Shown: piece after piece, positions 8,777-18,100 of the stretch
Position numbering within the stretch: the stretch's first letter is position 1
Layout: the number at the start of each line of letters is the position of its first letter
Assembly: GCF_907163105.1 (NCBI RefSeq)
Contig: NZ_OU015321.1
Location: 248,001-312,000, forward strand
Reading direction: 5' to 3'
Origin: Cloacibacterium caeni
GTDB lineage: Bacteria; Bacteroidota; Bacteroidia; Flavobacteriales; Weeksellaceae
Length of the DNA: 64,000 nucleotides
Translations under genes and position numbers: made by a program
The notes under the pieces: model-generated
The model's database searches: none
What the model saw: the letters and a program-made list of their open reading frames with translations, nothing else
What the model was told of the DNA's origin: nothing

Positions 8777-9415
8777 ATGGAAAATCAACAACAAAACGAA
8801 GGAACGAAAAGTAGCGGAATAGAATTGCTAGAAAATGTGATAAAATCGAATGAAAGCACCGTGGCTTCAAATATGGAAAGTATTGAATCTAAAGCAGAAT
8901 TAAGATCCGATATTGAAGATTTAATATTGGCAATTGGTCAAATGCAATTAGACTTTGAAGTAGTGAAAGGAATTCATAAGGAAACATTGGAGTTTTATGA
9001 TATAGAACAATCCAAAAGAGCCGAATTTTTGTCAAAAATCCCTACCAAAACAGAAATGATTCTCTCTCAAGAAACCATTAACTTTTATGAGAATTTAGAA
9101 AAGAAAAAGAAAAAGACGGAGAAATTTATTTGGAGCGGAATCGGAACTTTTATATTAGGGATTTTCACTTTGATTTTTTCTATCAATTTCGCAACAACTT
9201 GGTATAAAGAAAGCATCAAAGCAAAAAGTGAACTTCGACAAGATATTCTAAATGAAATTACTGGTGAAGGGAAAAAAATATATGATGAAAATGAAATAAC
9301 GATTCTGAAAGAAAACACTCAAATCATGCAACTTTGGATTAAGAATAATCCTAAAGAAGCGGATGGTTTTTTGAGATTTAAGGATGGATTTGAAGCTAGT
9401 AAGAAAACAAAATAA
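8777..9415 (+). CDS. Single-TM coiled-coil protein of the mobilization module
   Basis: A 212-aa protein with a long helical, charged N-terminal half (residues 1-112), one transmembrane helix at about 115-137 (FIWSGIGTFILGIFTLIFSI) and a C-terminal helical tail. No family is recognised. Similar proteins often sit after the relaxase in Bacteroidota mobilizable elements and may help dock the relaxosome to a coupling protein; that is an inference from order alone. Confidence 0.7.
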   Translation: MENQQQNEGTKSSGIELLENVIKSNESTVASNMESIESKAELRSDIEDLILAIGQMQLDFEVVKGIHKETLEFYDIEQSKRAEFLSKIPTKTEMILSQETINFYENLEKKKKKTEKFIWSGIGTFILGIFTLIFSINFATTWYKESIKAKSELRQDILNEITGEGKKIYDENEITILKENTQIMQLWIKNNPKEADGFLRFKDGFEASKKTK

Positions 9416-9435
9416 ACGATTTGTATTTTTAAATT

Positions 9436-9482
9436 GTTCGTTATTTCAAACAAAATATGTATTTTTGTTCGAAATAAAGAAC
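9436..9482. promoter_or_regulatory. Promoter-operator of the first hipBA pair
   Basis: A near-perfect 20-bp inverted repeat: the left arm, GTTCGTTATTTCAAACAAAA (9436-9455), is the reverse complement of the right arm (9463-9482) with two mismatches. The dyad covers a Bacteroidota -7 box, TATTTTTG (9460-9467), and ends 9 bp before the antitoxin start. This is the expected arrangement for HipB-type autorepression. Confidence 0.72.
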
Positions 9483-9491
9483 ATTAATATA

Positions 9492-9776
9492 ATGAAACAA
9501 CAAATAATTCTTCCAAAATTCAATCAACTATTAGAACAAATGGGAGAAAATATTAAACTCGCAAGAAAGCGTAGAAAACTCACTGCTGTTCAGGTTTCTG
9601 AAAGAGCAGGAATTGCACGCTCAACTTTGTACCTAATTGAAAAAGGTGATACTGGTGTTTCTATGGGTGCATATTTTAATGTTTTAAGAGTTCTGGGATT
9701 GCAAAACGATTTTCTGAAATTAGCTGCAGATGACGAGTTTGGCAGAAAATTGCAGGATTTAGAATTACTGAAATAA
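9492..9776 (+). CDS. hipB: HipB-like antitoxin, XRE-family repressor
   Basis: A 94-aa protein. The HTH_3 domain fills residues 18-72: GENIKLARKRRKLTAVQVSE, then RAGIARSTLYLIEKGDTGVS. ATG 9492 is chosen because it lies just after the operator; the open frame continues upstream through the promoter, which is not plausible coding sequence. The hipA gene follows after 12 bp. Its role would be to neutralise the HipA kinase and repress the pair. Confidence 0.88.
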   Translation: MKQQIILPKFNQLLEQMGENIKLARKRRKLTAVQVSERAGIARSTLYLIEKGDTGVSMGAYFNVLRVLGLQNDFLKLAADDEFGRKLQDLELLK

Positions 9777-9788
9777 ACGTCTAGTATT

Positions 9789-11048
9789 ATGAAACAAGGG
9801 AAATTTGATATTTATGTTTTCGCCGATTGGAAAGGAATGTCCGAACCAAAATTAATGGGAATTCTTTCTGCACATTACGGAAAAGGGAAAAAAGCGTTTG
9901 GTTTTGAATATGATAAAGATTGGATTAAAACAGAATCTCAAAGATTAATTGACCCTGATATTCAGTTTTTTTCAGGTGCACAATTTCCAAATAATAAAGA
10001 AAATTTTGGTGTTTTTTTAGACAGTATGCCTGATACGTGGGGACGAACTTTAATGAAAAGAAAAGCCGTACAACAAGCAAGAGAAAATGCTGAAAAGCCT
10101 CAAACTCTTTATGATGTTGATTATCTTTTGGGTGTTTTCGACAAAACAAGAATGGGTGCTTTGAGGTTCAAAACGTCTCTAGATGGTTCTTTTCTTGATG
10201 ACGATCATGAAAATGCTACACCGCCTTGGTCGTCTATTCGAGAGCTTCAAGCCGCTGCGAAAAATTTGGAAGATGACGAAAATATCGATGTAAGAAAATG
10301 GTTGGCGATTCTTATGGCTCCAGGATCTTCGTTGGGAGGAGCAAGACCAAAAGCTAATATTGAGGACGAAAAAGGCGATTTGTGGATTGCAAAATTCCCT
10401 TCAAAAAATGATACGATTGATAAAGGAGCTTGGGAGTTTTTAGCATATCAATTAGCTTTGAAAAGTGGTATTGAAATGACCGAATGCAGAATTGAAAAAA
10501 TCGCAGGAAAACACCATACTTTTTTCACGAAAAGATTTGACAGAGACGGCGATTGCAGAATTCACTTTGCATCTGCAATGACGATGACGGGAAACAGTGA
10601 AGAAAATTTACGATTTCATACTGCAAGTTATCTCGATATAGCCGAATTTGTAATGAATAATGGCGTAAATATCAAGGAAAATCTTCATCAACTGTGGCGG
10701 AGAATAGTGTTCAATATTTGTATATCCAATACTGACGATCATCTTCGGAATCACGGATTTATTTTAACGGAAAATGGGTGGATTTTATCGCCTGCTTATG
10801 ACCTGAATCCTTCTATTGAGAAAGATGGATTGTCTTTAAACATTGATATGGATGATAATGCTCTGAATCTAGAATTGGCAAAAAGTGTAGGAATTTATTT
10901 CCGATTAAATGATTCTGAAATGGATGCTATTATTTCTGAAATTCAAGAAGCAGTACTCAACTGGAAAGACATTGCAACAAAAATTGGGATTACAAGAGCA
11001 GAACAGGAAATGATGAAAGGGGCTTTTTTAATTAAAGAAAAATCGTAA
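9789..11048 (+). CDS. hipA: HipA-family serine/threonine kinase toxin
   Basis: A full-length 419-aa HipA-like kinase. The N-terminal HipA_N region is followed by the glycine-rich loop GSSLGGARPKANI (Gly179-Lys188), the catalytic loop NTDDHLRNH with Asp316 at the position of E. coli HipA Asp309, and the metal-binding aspartate Asp338 in SPAYDLNP. All key residues are present, so an active kinase is predicted. E. coli HipA phosphorylates glutamyl-tRNA synthetase; the target here is unknown. It forms an operon with the hipB gene 12 bp upstream. Confidence 0.92.
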   Translation: MKQGKFDIYVFADWKGMSEPKLMGILSAHYGKGKKAFGFEYDKDWIKTESQRLIDPDIQFFSGAQFPNNKENFGVFLDSMPDTWGRTLMKRKAVQQARENAEKPQTLYDVDYLLGVFDKTRMGALRFKTSLDGSFLDDDHENATPPWSSIRELQAAAKNLEDDENIDVRKWLAILMAPGSSLGGARPKANIEDEKGDLWIAKFPSKNDTIDKGAWEFLAYQLALKSGIEMTECRIEKIAGKHHTFFTKRFDRDGDCRIHFASAMTMTGNSEENLRFHTASYLDIAEFVMNNGVNIKENLHQLWRRIVFNICISNTDDHLRNHGFILTENGWILSPAYDLNPSIEKDGLSLNIDMDDNALNLELAKSVGIYFRLNDSEMDAIISEIQEAVLNWKDIATKIGITRAEQEMMKGAFLIKEKS

Positions 11049-11057
11049 ATTTAACTG

Positions 11058-11079
11058 CTAATGTGAATCAATACATTAG
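11058..11079. promoter_or_regulatory. Small inverted repeat upstream of WYL regulator
   Basis: CTAATGT (11058-11064) and ACATTAG (11073-11079) are perfect 7-bp arms, followed by AACA and seven T. It lies between hipA and the WYL gene and could end hipA transcription or be an operator. Confidence 0.4.
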
Positions 11080-11107
11080 AACAATTTTTTTGTAGAAAAT
11101 TCAATAA

Positions 11108-12097
11108 ATGGCAACTAATAAAAATGCACAACTTCGGTACAAAGCATTAGACCAATGTTTTTCCAATTTTTACAAAAAATTTTATATTAATGATTTAATA
11201 GAATTTTGCTCTAATGTACTTTCTGAACATTACGCAAAATCAATGTCCGTTTCTCGCCGTCAGATTTTTGATGATATAGATTTCATGAAAAGTGAGGCTG
11301 GTTTTGAAGCTCCAATTGAATCTTACAAAGACGGGCGAAAAGTCTATTACCGCTACGAAAATTCCGATTTTTCTATTCTCAAAAAACCACTAACCTCTAC
11401 AGAATTAAATACAATAAATGAAGCGTTAGAAACTTTAAGCAGAATGAATTCTCTCCCTGGTTTCGATTGGGTAAATTCTCTTCAAACCAAATTGAAATCG
11501 GGTTTAGATTTAGATAAAAATCAGAGACAAATTATCAGTTTTGAGGAAAACGAATTTCTGAAAGGATTAGAATATTTGAATATTTTATACCAATATATTT
11601 CTAAAAATCAGTGTGTTGAAATTTTTTATAAAAGTTTTAAATCTGAAAAAGGAGAAGCGATTGTCATTTCACCTTACTATTTAAAGCAATATAATAACCG
11701 TTGGTTTTTGTTCGGCTGGAATCATCATTTTGGAAAAATTCAGAACTTGGCATTGGACAGAATTTTGAAAATAGACGATTCAAAAGAAAAAATCATCGCC
11801 AATACTACCGATTTTAATGAATATTTTGAGGACATTATAGGTGTAACTAATGATAAAACAATAGAAATTCAGAAAATAAAAATTCAACTTTCCAACAATA
11901 TTCTCCCATACATTTCATCAAAACCAATTCATGGTTCACAAAAAATTTCTGAAAATATTTTAACATTAGAACTCAAACCAAATTACGAATTAGAAGCTCT
12001 TATTCTTTCTTTTGGTGAAAATTTCAAAGTGTTAGAACCACAAAATTTGGTTGAAAAAATCAAAGAAAGAGTTGAAAAAGCATCTAATTTTTATTAG
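11108..12097 (+). CDS. WYL-domain transcriptional regulator (BrxR-like candidate)
   Basis: A 329-aa protein with an N-terminal winged HTH (about residues 38-70, SVSRRQIFDDIDFMKSEAGF) and a central WYL domain (residues 170-225, with YYLKQYNNRWFLFGWNH and LALDRILKID) plus a C-terminal extension domain. WYL proteins bind nucleic-acid ligands, and the BrxR family of WYL regulators commonly sits upstream of BREX and other defence loci as a repressor. This gene starts the block leading to BREX, so a BrxR-like role is reasonable. The 16-bp inverted repeat in front of brxA is a candidate target. Confidence 0.85.
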   Translation: MATNKNAQLRYKALDQCFSNFYKKFYINDLIEFCSNVLSEHYAKSMSVSRRQIFDDIDFMKSEAGFEAPIESYKDGRKVYYRYENSDFSILKKPLTSTELNTINEALETLSRMNSLPGFDWVNSLQTKLKSGLDLDKNQRQIISFEENEFLKGLEYLNILYQYISKNQCVEIFYKSFKSEKGEAIVISPYYLKQYNNRWFLFGWNHHFGKIQNLALDRILKIDDSKEKIIANTTDFNEYFEDIIGVTNDKTIEIQKIKIQLSNNILPYISSKPIHGSQKISENILTLELKPNYELEALILSFGENFKVLEPQNLVEKIKERVEKASNFY

Positions 12098-12123
12098 TGC
12101 ACCTCTACTGCATAAATCATAAA

Positions 12124-12131
12124 TACCTTTG
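12124..12131 (+). promoter_or_regulatory. Bacteroidota -7 promoter box for DUF2130 gene
   Basis: TACCTTTG fits TAnnTTTG exactly and lies 27 bp before the DUF2130 start. No good -33 TTG is seen at the usual distance. Confidence 0.4.
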
Positions 12132-12157
12132 CTTCATTAAACCAAGTAAACTTATTG

Positions 12158-13387
12158 ATGATGAAAAATTCAACCCAAATTACCTGCCCAAATTGCCAAC
12201 ATCATTTTGATGTAGAAGAAGTATTAGCAAATGATTTAGAAAAACAAATCAGCGAAAAAATAAGAAAAGAGTATACCAAAAAACTCAATGACTTAAATGT
12301 TGAAAAAGAAAATTTTGAAGCCAAGAAAAAGCAGGAAACCGAACTTTTCGCAGAACGATTAGAGAATGAAAGAAAAAATCTTGAAAAAAGCATTTCTCTA
12401 AAACTCAAAAAACAATTGGAGGACGAGCAAAAAGATAATATAGATTCGCTGCAAAAAGAACTCAATGATAAATCTGAAAAATTAAAAGAGTTCAATAAAT
12501 TACAATCTCAAATTTTAAAACTTGAAAGAGAAAAATCCGAATTAAAGTCGGAAATAGAAGCCGATGCTGAGAAAAAACTTAATGAGCAAATTTCTTTGGA
12601 GAAAGAAAAAATAAGAAAGCAAATTGAAGCATCGAACGAGTTGAAATTTGCCGATTTGAATAAAAAACTAGAAGACCAAAAAAAACTGACAGAAGAAATG
12701 AAACGAAAACAAGAACAAGGTTCTATGCAGATGCAAGGCGAAGTTTTGGAAATTGCCCTCGAAGAATTTTTACAAAATAACTTCCGTTTTGATGAGGTGG
12801 AAGAAGTACTGAAAGGCGCAAATGGCGCAGACGTACTACAAACGGTAAAGAATGAAAGTCTGCAACACTGTGGAAGAATAATCTACGAAACCAAACGTAC
12901 CAAAAATTTCGATCAAAAATGGATTGATAAACTAAAACAAGACCAGCTGAACGCCAAAGCCGAAATCGCCGTTTTGGTAACTGAAACGCTCCCGAAAAAT
13001 GTGGAAAAATTTGATGCGGTTAACGGGATTTGGATTTGTTCTTACCAAGAAGTAAAATCTTTGGTTGTGGTACTTCGCCAGATTTTAATAGAAACCCAAA
13101 AAGTAAAAATAGCCAACGAAAACAGAGGTGATAAAATGGAAATCCTGTACCAATATTTCACCAGCGGCGAGTTTTCTCAAAAAACCAAAAGAATCCTAGA
13201 AATTTACGACGGTATGCTACAACAATTGGAACAAGAAAAAAAAGTAACCCAAAAACTGTGGGCAAAACGAGAGAAAGACATCAATATCATGAAAGAAAAC
13301 CTCTCCATTGTCTCTGGTGATATTGCCGGAATCACGGGCAAAGAAGTTAATCTTTTGGAAGAATTTGAAACCTTAAATATAGAATAA
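12158..13387 (+). CDS. DUF2130 protein: coiled coil plus PD-(D/E)XK nuclease-like domain
   Basis: A 409-aa protein. The N-terminus has a zinc-ribbon half site (CPNCQHHF), followed by a long charged coiled coil (about residues 25-190). The C-terminal domain shows a PD-(D/E)XK-like set: Glu195/Glu198 in GEVLEIALEEFL, Asp225 in NGADVLQTV and Glu244-x-Lys246 in IIYETKRTK. DUF2130 is known as a restriction-endonuclease-like fold of unclear role. Here it lies between the WYL regulator and a HIRAN protein just upstream of brxA, so it may be an accessory effector of the defence cluster; that is an inference from context. ATG 12161 is an equally possible start. Confidence 0.85.
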   Translation: MMKNSTQITCPNCQHHFDVEEVLANDLEKQISEKIRKEYTKKLNDLNVEKENFEAKKKQETELFAERLENERKNLEKSISLKLKKQLEDEQKDNIDSLQKELNDKSEKLKEFNKLQSQILKLEREKSELKSEIEADAEKKLNEQISLEKEKIRKQIEASNELKFADLNKKLEDQKKLTEEMKRKQEQGSMQMQGEVLEIALEEFLQNNFRFDEVEEVLKGANGADVLQTVKNESLQHCGRIIYETKRTKNFDQKWIDKLKQDQLNAKAEIAVLVTETLPKNVEKFDAVNGIWICSYQEVKSLVVVLRQILIETQKVKIANENRGDKMEILYQYFTSGEFSQKTKRILEIYDGMLQQLEQEKKVTQKLWAKREKDINIMKENLSIVSGDIAGITGKEVNLLEEFETLNIE

Positions 13388-13422
13388 TCCTAACAACCAA
13401 ACCTTTAAGGTTAAAAAAAAAT

Positions 13423-13758
13423 ATGAAAACAACAAAACAACACCTCGCCAATTTTACCATTGCGGGTTTCACCTATTACGATGCGCCCATTTGTTTTAAG
13501 AAACTCAAAACAGGCACTAAACTTCGATTAAAGTTAGAAGAAGATAATAAATTTGATGCAAGAGCCGTTGCCATTTATTACAAAAAATTCAAATTAGGAT
13601 TTATCCCAAGAGCCGAAAACCGAATTTTCTACAAACTCCTCATCACGGGACACCGAAAAAGCATCAAGACAGTTATACAGCAACTCGATGCCACTGCACA
13701 TCCCGAAAACCAAGTGAGGGCTATAGCGTATCTTATGAATAATAATGGAAAGAAATAA
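13423..13758 (+). CDS. HIRAN-domain protein
   Basis: A 111-aa protein that is almost entirely a HIRAN domain: FTIAGFTYYDAPICFKKL near the N-terminus, the typical EEDNKFDARAVAIYY strand-turn-strand, then LGFIPRAENRI. HIRAN domains bind single-stranded 3' DNA ends or stalled forks and are found alone or fused to nucleases and helicases. It follows the DUF2130 gene after 35 bp and has its own terminator, so DUF2130-HIRAN is a small operon. A role in recognising damaged or foreign DNA ends is possible but not shown. Confidence 0.87.
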   Translation: MKTTKQHLANFTIAGFTYYDAPICFKKLKTGTKLRLKLEEDNKFDARAVAIYYKKFKLGFIPRAENRIFYKLLITGHRKSIKTVIQQLDATAHPENQVRAIAYLMNNNGKK

Positions 13759-13782
13759 TTTTCGCTAAAAACAATTATTAGT

Positions 13783-13820
13783 CCCAAATTTCAACTATAT
13801 TTGGGGTAATTTTGTTTTTA
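13783..13820 (+). terminator. Terminator after the HIRAN gene
   Basis: CCCAAAT pairs with ATTTGGG over a 9-base loop, followed by a T-rich tract. It separates the DUF2130-HIRAN unit from brxA. Confidence 0.6.
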
Positions 13821-13848
13821 AAAATTGATTATATTTTCTATTAATACA

Positions 13849-13902
13849 TTCATTATTAAAAAAGAACTTTCATTATTGCAAATGTACTTTTTTAATAATG
13901 AA
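13849..13902. promoter_or_regulatory. 16-bp inverted repeat in the brxA promoter region
   Basis: TTCATTATTAAAAAAG (13849-13864) is the exact reverse complement of 13887-13902, with a 22-bp spacer. A third partial copy of TTCATTATT lies in the spacer (13869-13877). The dyad ends 28 bp before the brxA start. It is a good candidate operator for a dimeric regulator such as the WYL protein encoded 2 kb upstream. Confidence 0.6.
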
Positions 13903-13930
13903 ATGGTAAAATTAAAACATTTAAATAACA

Positions 13931-14506
13931 ATGAGTTATTCATTAGGTTTCACCGCAGGAGCCCTCCTATATAAAGAAGCAAAAGAATACATCGCTGCTA
14001 TTTCCTCTTTTGAGGATTACTTGTCATTAAAAGAAAACGTTGCCAACATTTATATACCTACAAATTCAGAAGCTTCAAGAAAAAGAATTAAAGGTGAATT
14101 GGATAAAAGGTTACGTTTATTGAACAGCGAATATCTGAACCTATTTTTAAATGCTGAAGAAAAAGATCGAAAAATAATCTTGCTTCTTGCCATCTGTAAA
14201 TGTTATGTCATTGTTGCTGAGTTTTTATTAGAAGTGATTTACCCAAAATGGAAACGATTTGATTATGATGTTTCCACCTATGATTTTTCTTATTTTTTAT
14301 CAGAAAAATTAAGTAGTCAGCAAATGGATTCCATTTCAGATCAAACCAAATACAAATTATCACAAGTGGTTGTAAAAATGCTTAAAGAAATAAGTATATT
14401 GGAAAAAGATAAAATTAATCAGGTTTTTCCATCGGAGGAATTAACGACAATATTAAATAAAAACGGTGACGGTTGGTTTTTAAACTGTTTGCTGATTACC
14501 CAATAA
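13931..14506 (+). CDS. brxA: BREX protein BrxA (DUF1819)
   Basis: A 191-aa protein of the DUF1819/BrxA family, the small first gene of type 1 BREX. The N-terminal YSLGFTAGALLYKEAKEYIA and the region LLAICKCYVIVAEFLLEVIY are typical of the family. BrxA is a helical DNA-binding protein needed for BREX in some hosts. It opens the BREX locus behind the 16-bp inverted repeat, and brxB follows 14 bp after the stop. Confidence 0.88.
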   Translation: MSYSLGFTAGALLYKEAKEYIAAISSFEDYLSLKENVANIYIPTNSEASRKRIKGELDKRLRLLNSEYLNLFLNAEEKDRKIILLLAICKCYVIVAEFLLEVIYPKWKRFDYDVSTYDFSYFLSEKLSSQQMDSISDQTKYKLSQVVVKMLKEISILEKDKINQVFPSEELTTILNKNGDGWFLNCLLITQ

Positions 14507-14520
14507 TATTTTTGAAATTT

Positions 14521-15123
14521 ATGCCAGAAACAACTATAAATAAAATTTTTCAACTTTTATCAAGAGAAGATTTTAAAGATCCCGACACAGGACTGCTTTT
14601 CTTTCCTGTTTATATTTACACCTATCCTGCGGAGAAGGAATTTCAAATAAGAGAGCAAATAGATTTGCTTAATGAAAGGCTAAGAAGACCATCTAATAAT
14701 TTGAATTGCTTAGTGATTAATATCTACAAAGAATTGATTAATTATTTAAAGGAAAGCAAATTTGCTGGTGCCAGTTTGTTTGATTCTATTCTAGAATTGG
14801 AGCAAGAAGATTACACCGAAGCCTTAGAATTTATTCAGGAAAAAGCCAATGAAAATCAGTTTATGCATTTCATTGGACAAAAATTTGAAGCGTATTTTAA
14901 GGAGCAAGATACCGATAAAATTTACCTTTTCTTACACGGTTTCGGATCTGTTTTTCCTTATTTACGACTTTCAACCTTATTGAAAAATACAGAGAAATAT
15001 ACCAAAAACTTTAAACTAATTGCATTTTACCCAGGTGATTTCAAAAATGCCAACTATTCGCTTTTTGGCTTTTTTAACGATGACAATGTGTATCGTGCCA
15101 ACCATTTAAACAAATTCATATAA
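14521..15123 (+). CDS. brxB: BREX protein BrxB (DUF1788)
   Basis: A 200-aa DUF1788/BrxB protein. Landmarks are FFPVYIYTYPAEKEFQIREQ at residues 23-42 and the C-terminal HGFGSVFPYLRLSTLL and IAFYPGDF...LFGFFNDDNVYRA. ATG 14521 gives the usual family length; an upstream in-frame TTG inside brxA would add 16 residues and is unlikely. BrxB is an essential but poorly understood BREX core component. brxC begins 7 bp downstream. Confidence 0.88.
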   Translation: MPETTINKIFQLLSREDFKDPDTGLLFFPVYIYTYPAEKEFQIREQIDLLNERLRRPSNNLNCLVINIYKELINYLKESKFAGASLFDSILELEQEDYTEALEFIQEKANENQFMHFIGQKFEAYFKEQDTDKIYLFLHGFGSVFPYLRLSTLLKNTEKYTKNFKLIAFYPGDFKNANYSLFGFFNDDNVYRANHLNKFI

Positions 15124-15130
15124 TTAAACT

Positions 15131-18100
15131 ATGGAATTAAAAGAAATTTTTGCAAGAGATATCAATCGTCACATCAATCCAGCTGTTGTAGTGGGACAAT
15201 TGGACAACCAACATATCGATCAGGAAATAAAAGAATACGTTTTCACAAAAGATATTATTGGGAATTTGTACAAATTTATTAATGCTATTGCTAATAAAAA
15301 GGAGGGGAAAACAGGCATTTGGATCAGCGGTTATTATGGTAGTGGTAAATCTCACTTTATCAAATACTTGTTTTACTGTCTCAATCAAGCGACTCGTAAA
15401 GAAGCCTTTGAAAGTTATAAAGAAGCATTAAAAAACTCTAGTGAATTAGATGAATTAAGCGATGTAACACTTTCCAATGTTCAGTTGATTGAAAATAAGT
15501 TAGATAAACTAGAAGTTCAGGAAATTATTTTTAATATTGATTATGTTTCCCAACAAATCAAAAACAACAATACCATTACCCGTATTTTGTTCAATGAGCT
15601 CAATGCAAAACGCGGTTACAACAAAACCAATATTGCAGTGGCGATGCTTATTGAAAAAAAATTGGATCAAAAAGGGCAATTGCAATCATTTAAAGATAGA
15701 GTAAAAGAAGTAATAGGAGAACCTTGGGTATCGGAGAATGTTACCAATCACATCCAATTGAAATTATCAAAAATCATTGATATTGCAGCTGAGTTTGATG
15801 AAGATATAGATAAAGAATCTTTGCGAAGTGCCATCAAAGCAGACCGTGATTTCACCATTGAAGAATTGGTAGCCGAGCTGAAAGAATATATCAAAACCAA
15901 GCCCGAAGATTATCGTTTGGTTTTCCTGATGGATGAGGTTTCGCAATACATTGGTAATAACACCGATTTATTACTGAATCTACAAACCATTGTAGAAGGT
16001 TTTGGTGAGCATCTTGAAAATAAAGTATGGGTGGTTTGTACTGCCCAGCAAGACTTGAGCAATCTGGTAACCGAAACGGGCAAAAAATCGGATGGTTTTG
16101 GTAAAATTATGGGCCGTTTTGAAACCCTAATTTCTTTAGATTCACAAGATGCGGCGTACATTACCCAAAAAAGGGTTTTAGAAAAAAGTACCGAAGGAAC
16201 CAAAGTTTTAACGCAATATTACAAAGACAACAAAGGAGCTATCGAAAACCAGTTTGTACTCGGGCACTCTCTCTATCAGAGTTATGCAGATGCCGAAAAT
16301 TTCTATCTGGCGTATCCTTTTATTCCGTATCAATTCAGATTAATTTCTGATGTTTTTTCTTCTTTTTCCAAAGTAGGATTTGTGGGTGAAGGCGTAAAAA
16401 ATACCGAACGTGCCATTTTGGGAATTACCCATTTTACCGCACAGAAACAAAGTCAGCAAGAAGTAGGTTATTTTATTTCTTTTGATAATTTTTTTAATGA
16501 TAATCTTCAAAGCAACCTTACGCATTCCGCAAGAGCAATCTTAGATCGAGGTAGAAATATCGATTTCAATCCCGAAATCAAATCTTTTGCGTTCCGTGTC
16601 ATCAATGTACTTTTTATGGTTTCTAATTTAGAAGAAGCCATTAGCATTAGTTTTCCCCCAACAGTGGAGAATATTTCTTTGCTATTATTAAATGACGTAA
16701 AAATCGTAAAAGCAGAGTTGCAAAACAAAGTACAACAAGTGTTGGATATTTTGGTAGAAGAAAATATAGTGCAAGTTACAGAAGGCAAATACCGTTTTCT
16801 GGATGATGAAGGTATAAAAGTGGCGAACACCATTGCACAAACTGATGTAAACGCCAATACCCGTTTAAAATATTTCTACGATCAGTTCATCAAAAAATCT
16901 TTGAAGCCAGATTCTACTATAAAACTGGGCAATCGCAACATCAAAGTAAGTTTGTCTATTGATGACAAAGACGAAGCAACGGGTGGCGATTTCAAAATTA
17001 AATTTGTGGTGTATGATACCACTCCGCCAGAACAGCAAGCCCTGAATGTTGCTGCTAACGAACTCAATATCAATATCAACGAGTGGTTTAATGACGACAA
17101 AGAATTCAAGAAAGATTTTTTGAACTATTGCAAAACCACCAAATATTTAGAAGACAATCGATCCATTGCTACTGGTGGAAAAGTAAAAACGTTAGAAGAA
17201 TTTTCTAATAACAACGTGAAGCAGCTCAGAGATCTACAAATCAGGTTTGAAAAAGCTTGGGCAAACGCTTCCTTCACTTCTGGGCAAAGATTGATTCCTG
17301 CAAACTCCATCAATGGTGCTAATCCTGCGGCTCGCTATCAGGAAATGGTGAACAAGCATTTGGAATTTCTGTACAAATATTACCAATTGAGCGAAAGTTT
17401 TGCCCAAAACAATGCCGACCTGCAAACCGCAATCAATAAAAGCATTTCCACAATCACCATTGATAACGAATTGAATTTAGCAGAAGCTGAAGTGAACAAC
17501 AAAATTTCGCAATCGGGCAACGAGATGAACCTTACAGACATTGTAAAATTGTTTGAAAAAGCACCCTACGGTTGGAAAGATATTGCTACTTTGCACGTAG
17601 TGTTTAACATTGCTAGAAAAAAACAACGGGCTTTGTTTTATCTGAACGATGAAATGGAGCTGAAACACTATTACGAAAAAGCAATCAACAGCTCGTCTAG
17701 AAACAGCATCGAGGTAAAATCTACTAAAGAATATAAACAAGAAGATATTGATGCCTTCAAAAAAGCAGTCAAAGATATTTTTGTGAGTTACACCTTTGTA
17801 TCAGGGCAAACCGTAGCCGAAATGCTCAGCGATTTCCACGACTTTTTGGGTAAAAACCTAATCGAGGTAAACGCTTACAAAGAGCAGTACGAAGGTTTCC
17901 CGTTCAGCATCACGCTGAAAAATTTTCATAAACGATTGGCAGAACTCAAAGAAACTAAAAGCAACGATAGACTCATTCAAAAACTTATTGAAAACAGTGC
18001 GGCCTTGCGAACCGACAGAGATGCGTTTGCCGATCTGAAAGATTTTATCGATAATAATTTTGCAAATTATGAAGAAATCAGAACCTATGTAAGCCAAGAA

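Noticed and set aside
14473-14520. Longer BrxB starting at TTG 14473
   Set aside because: It would overlap brxA and add residues not expected in the family; ATG 14521 gives the normal length.
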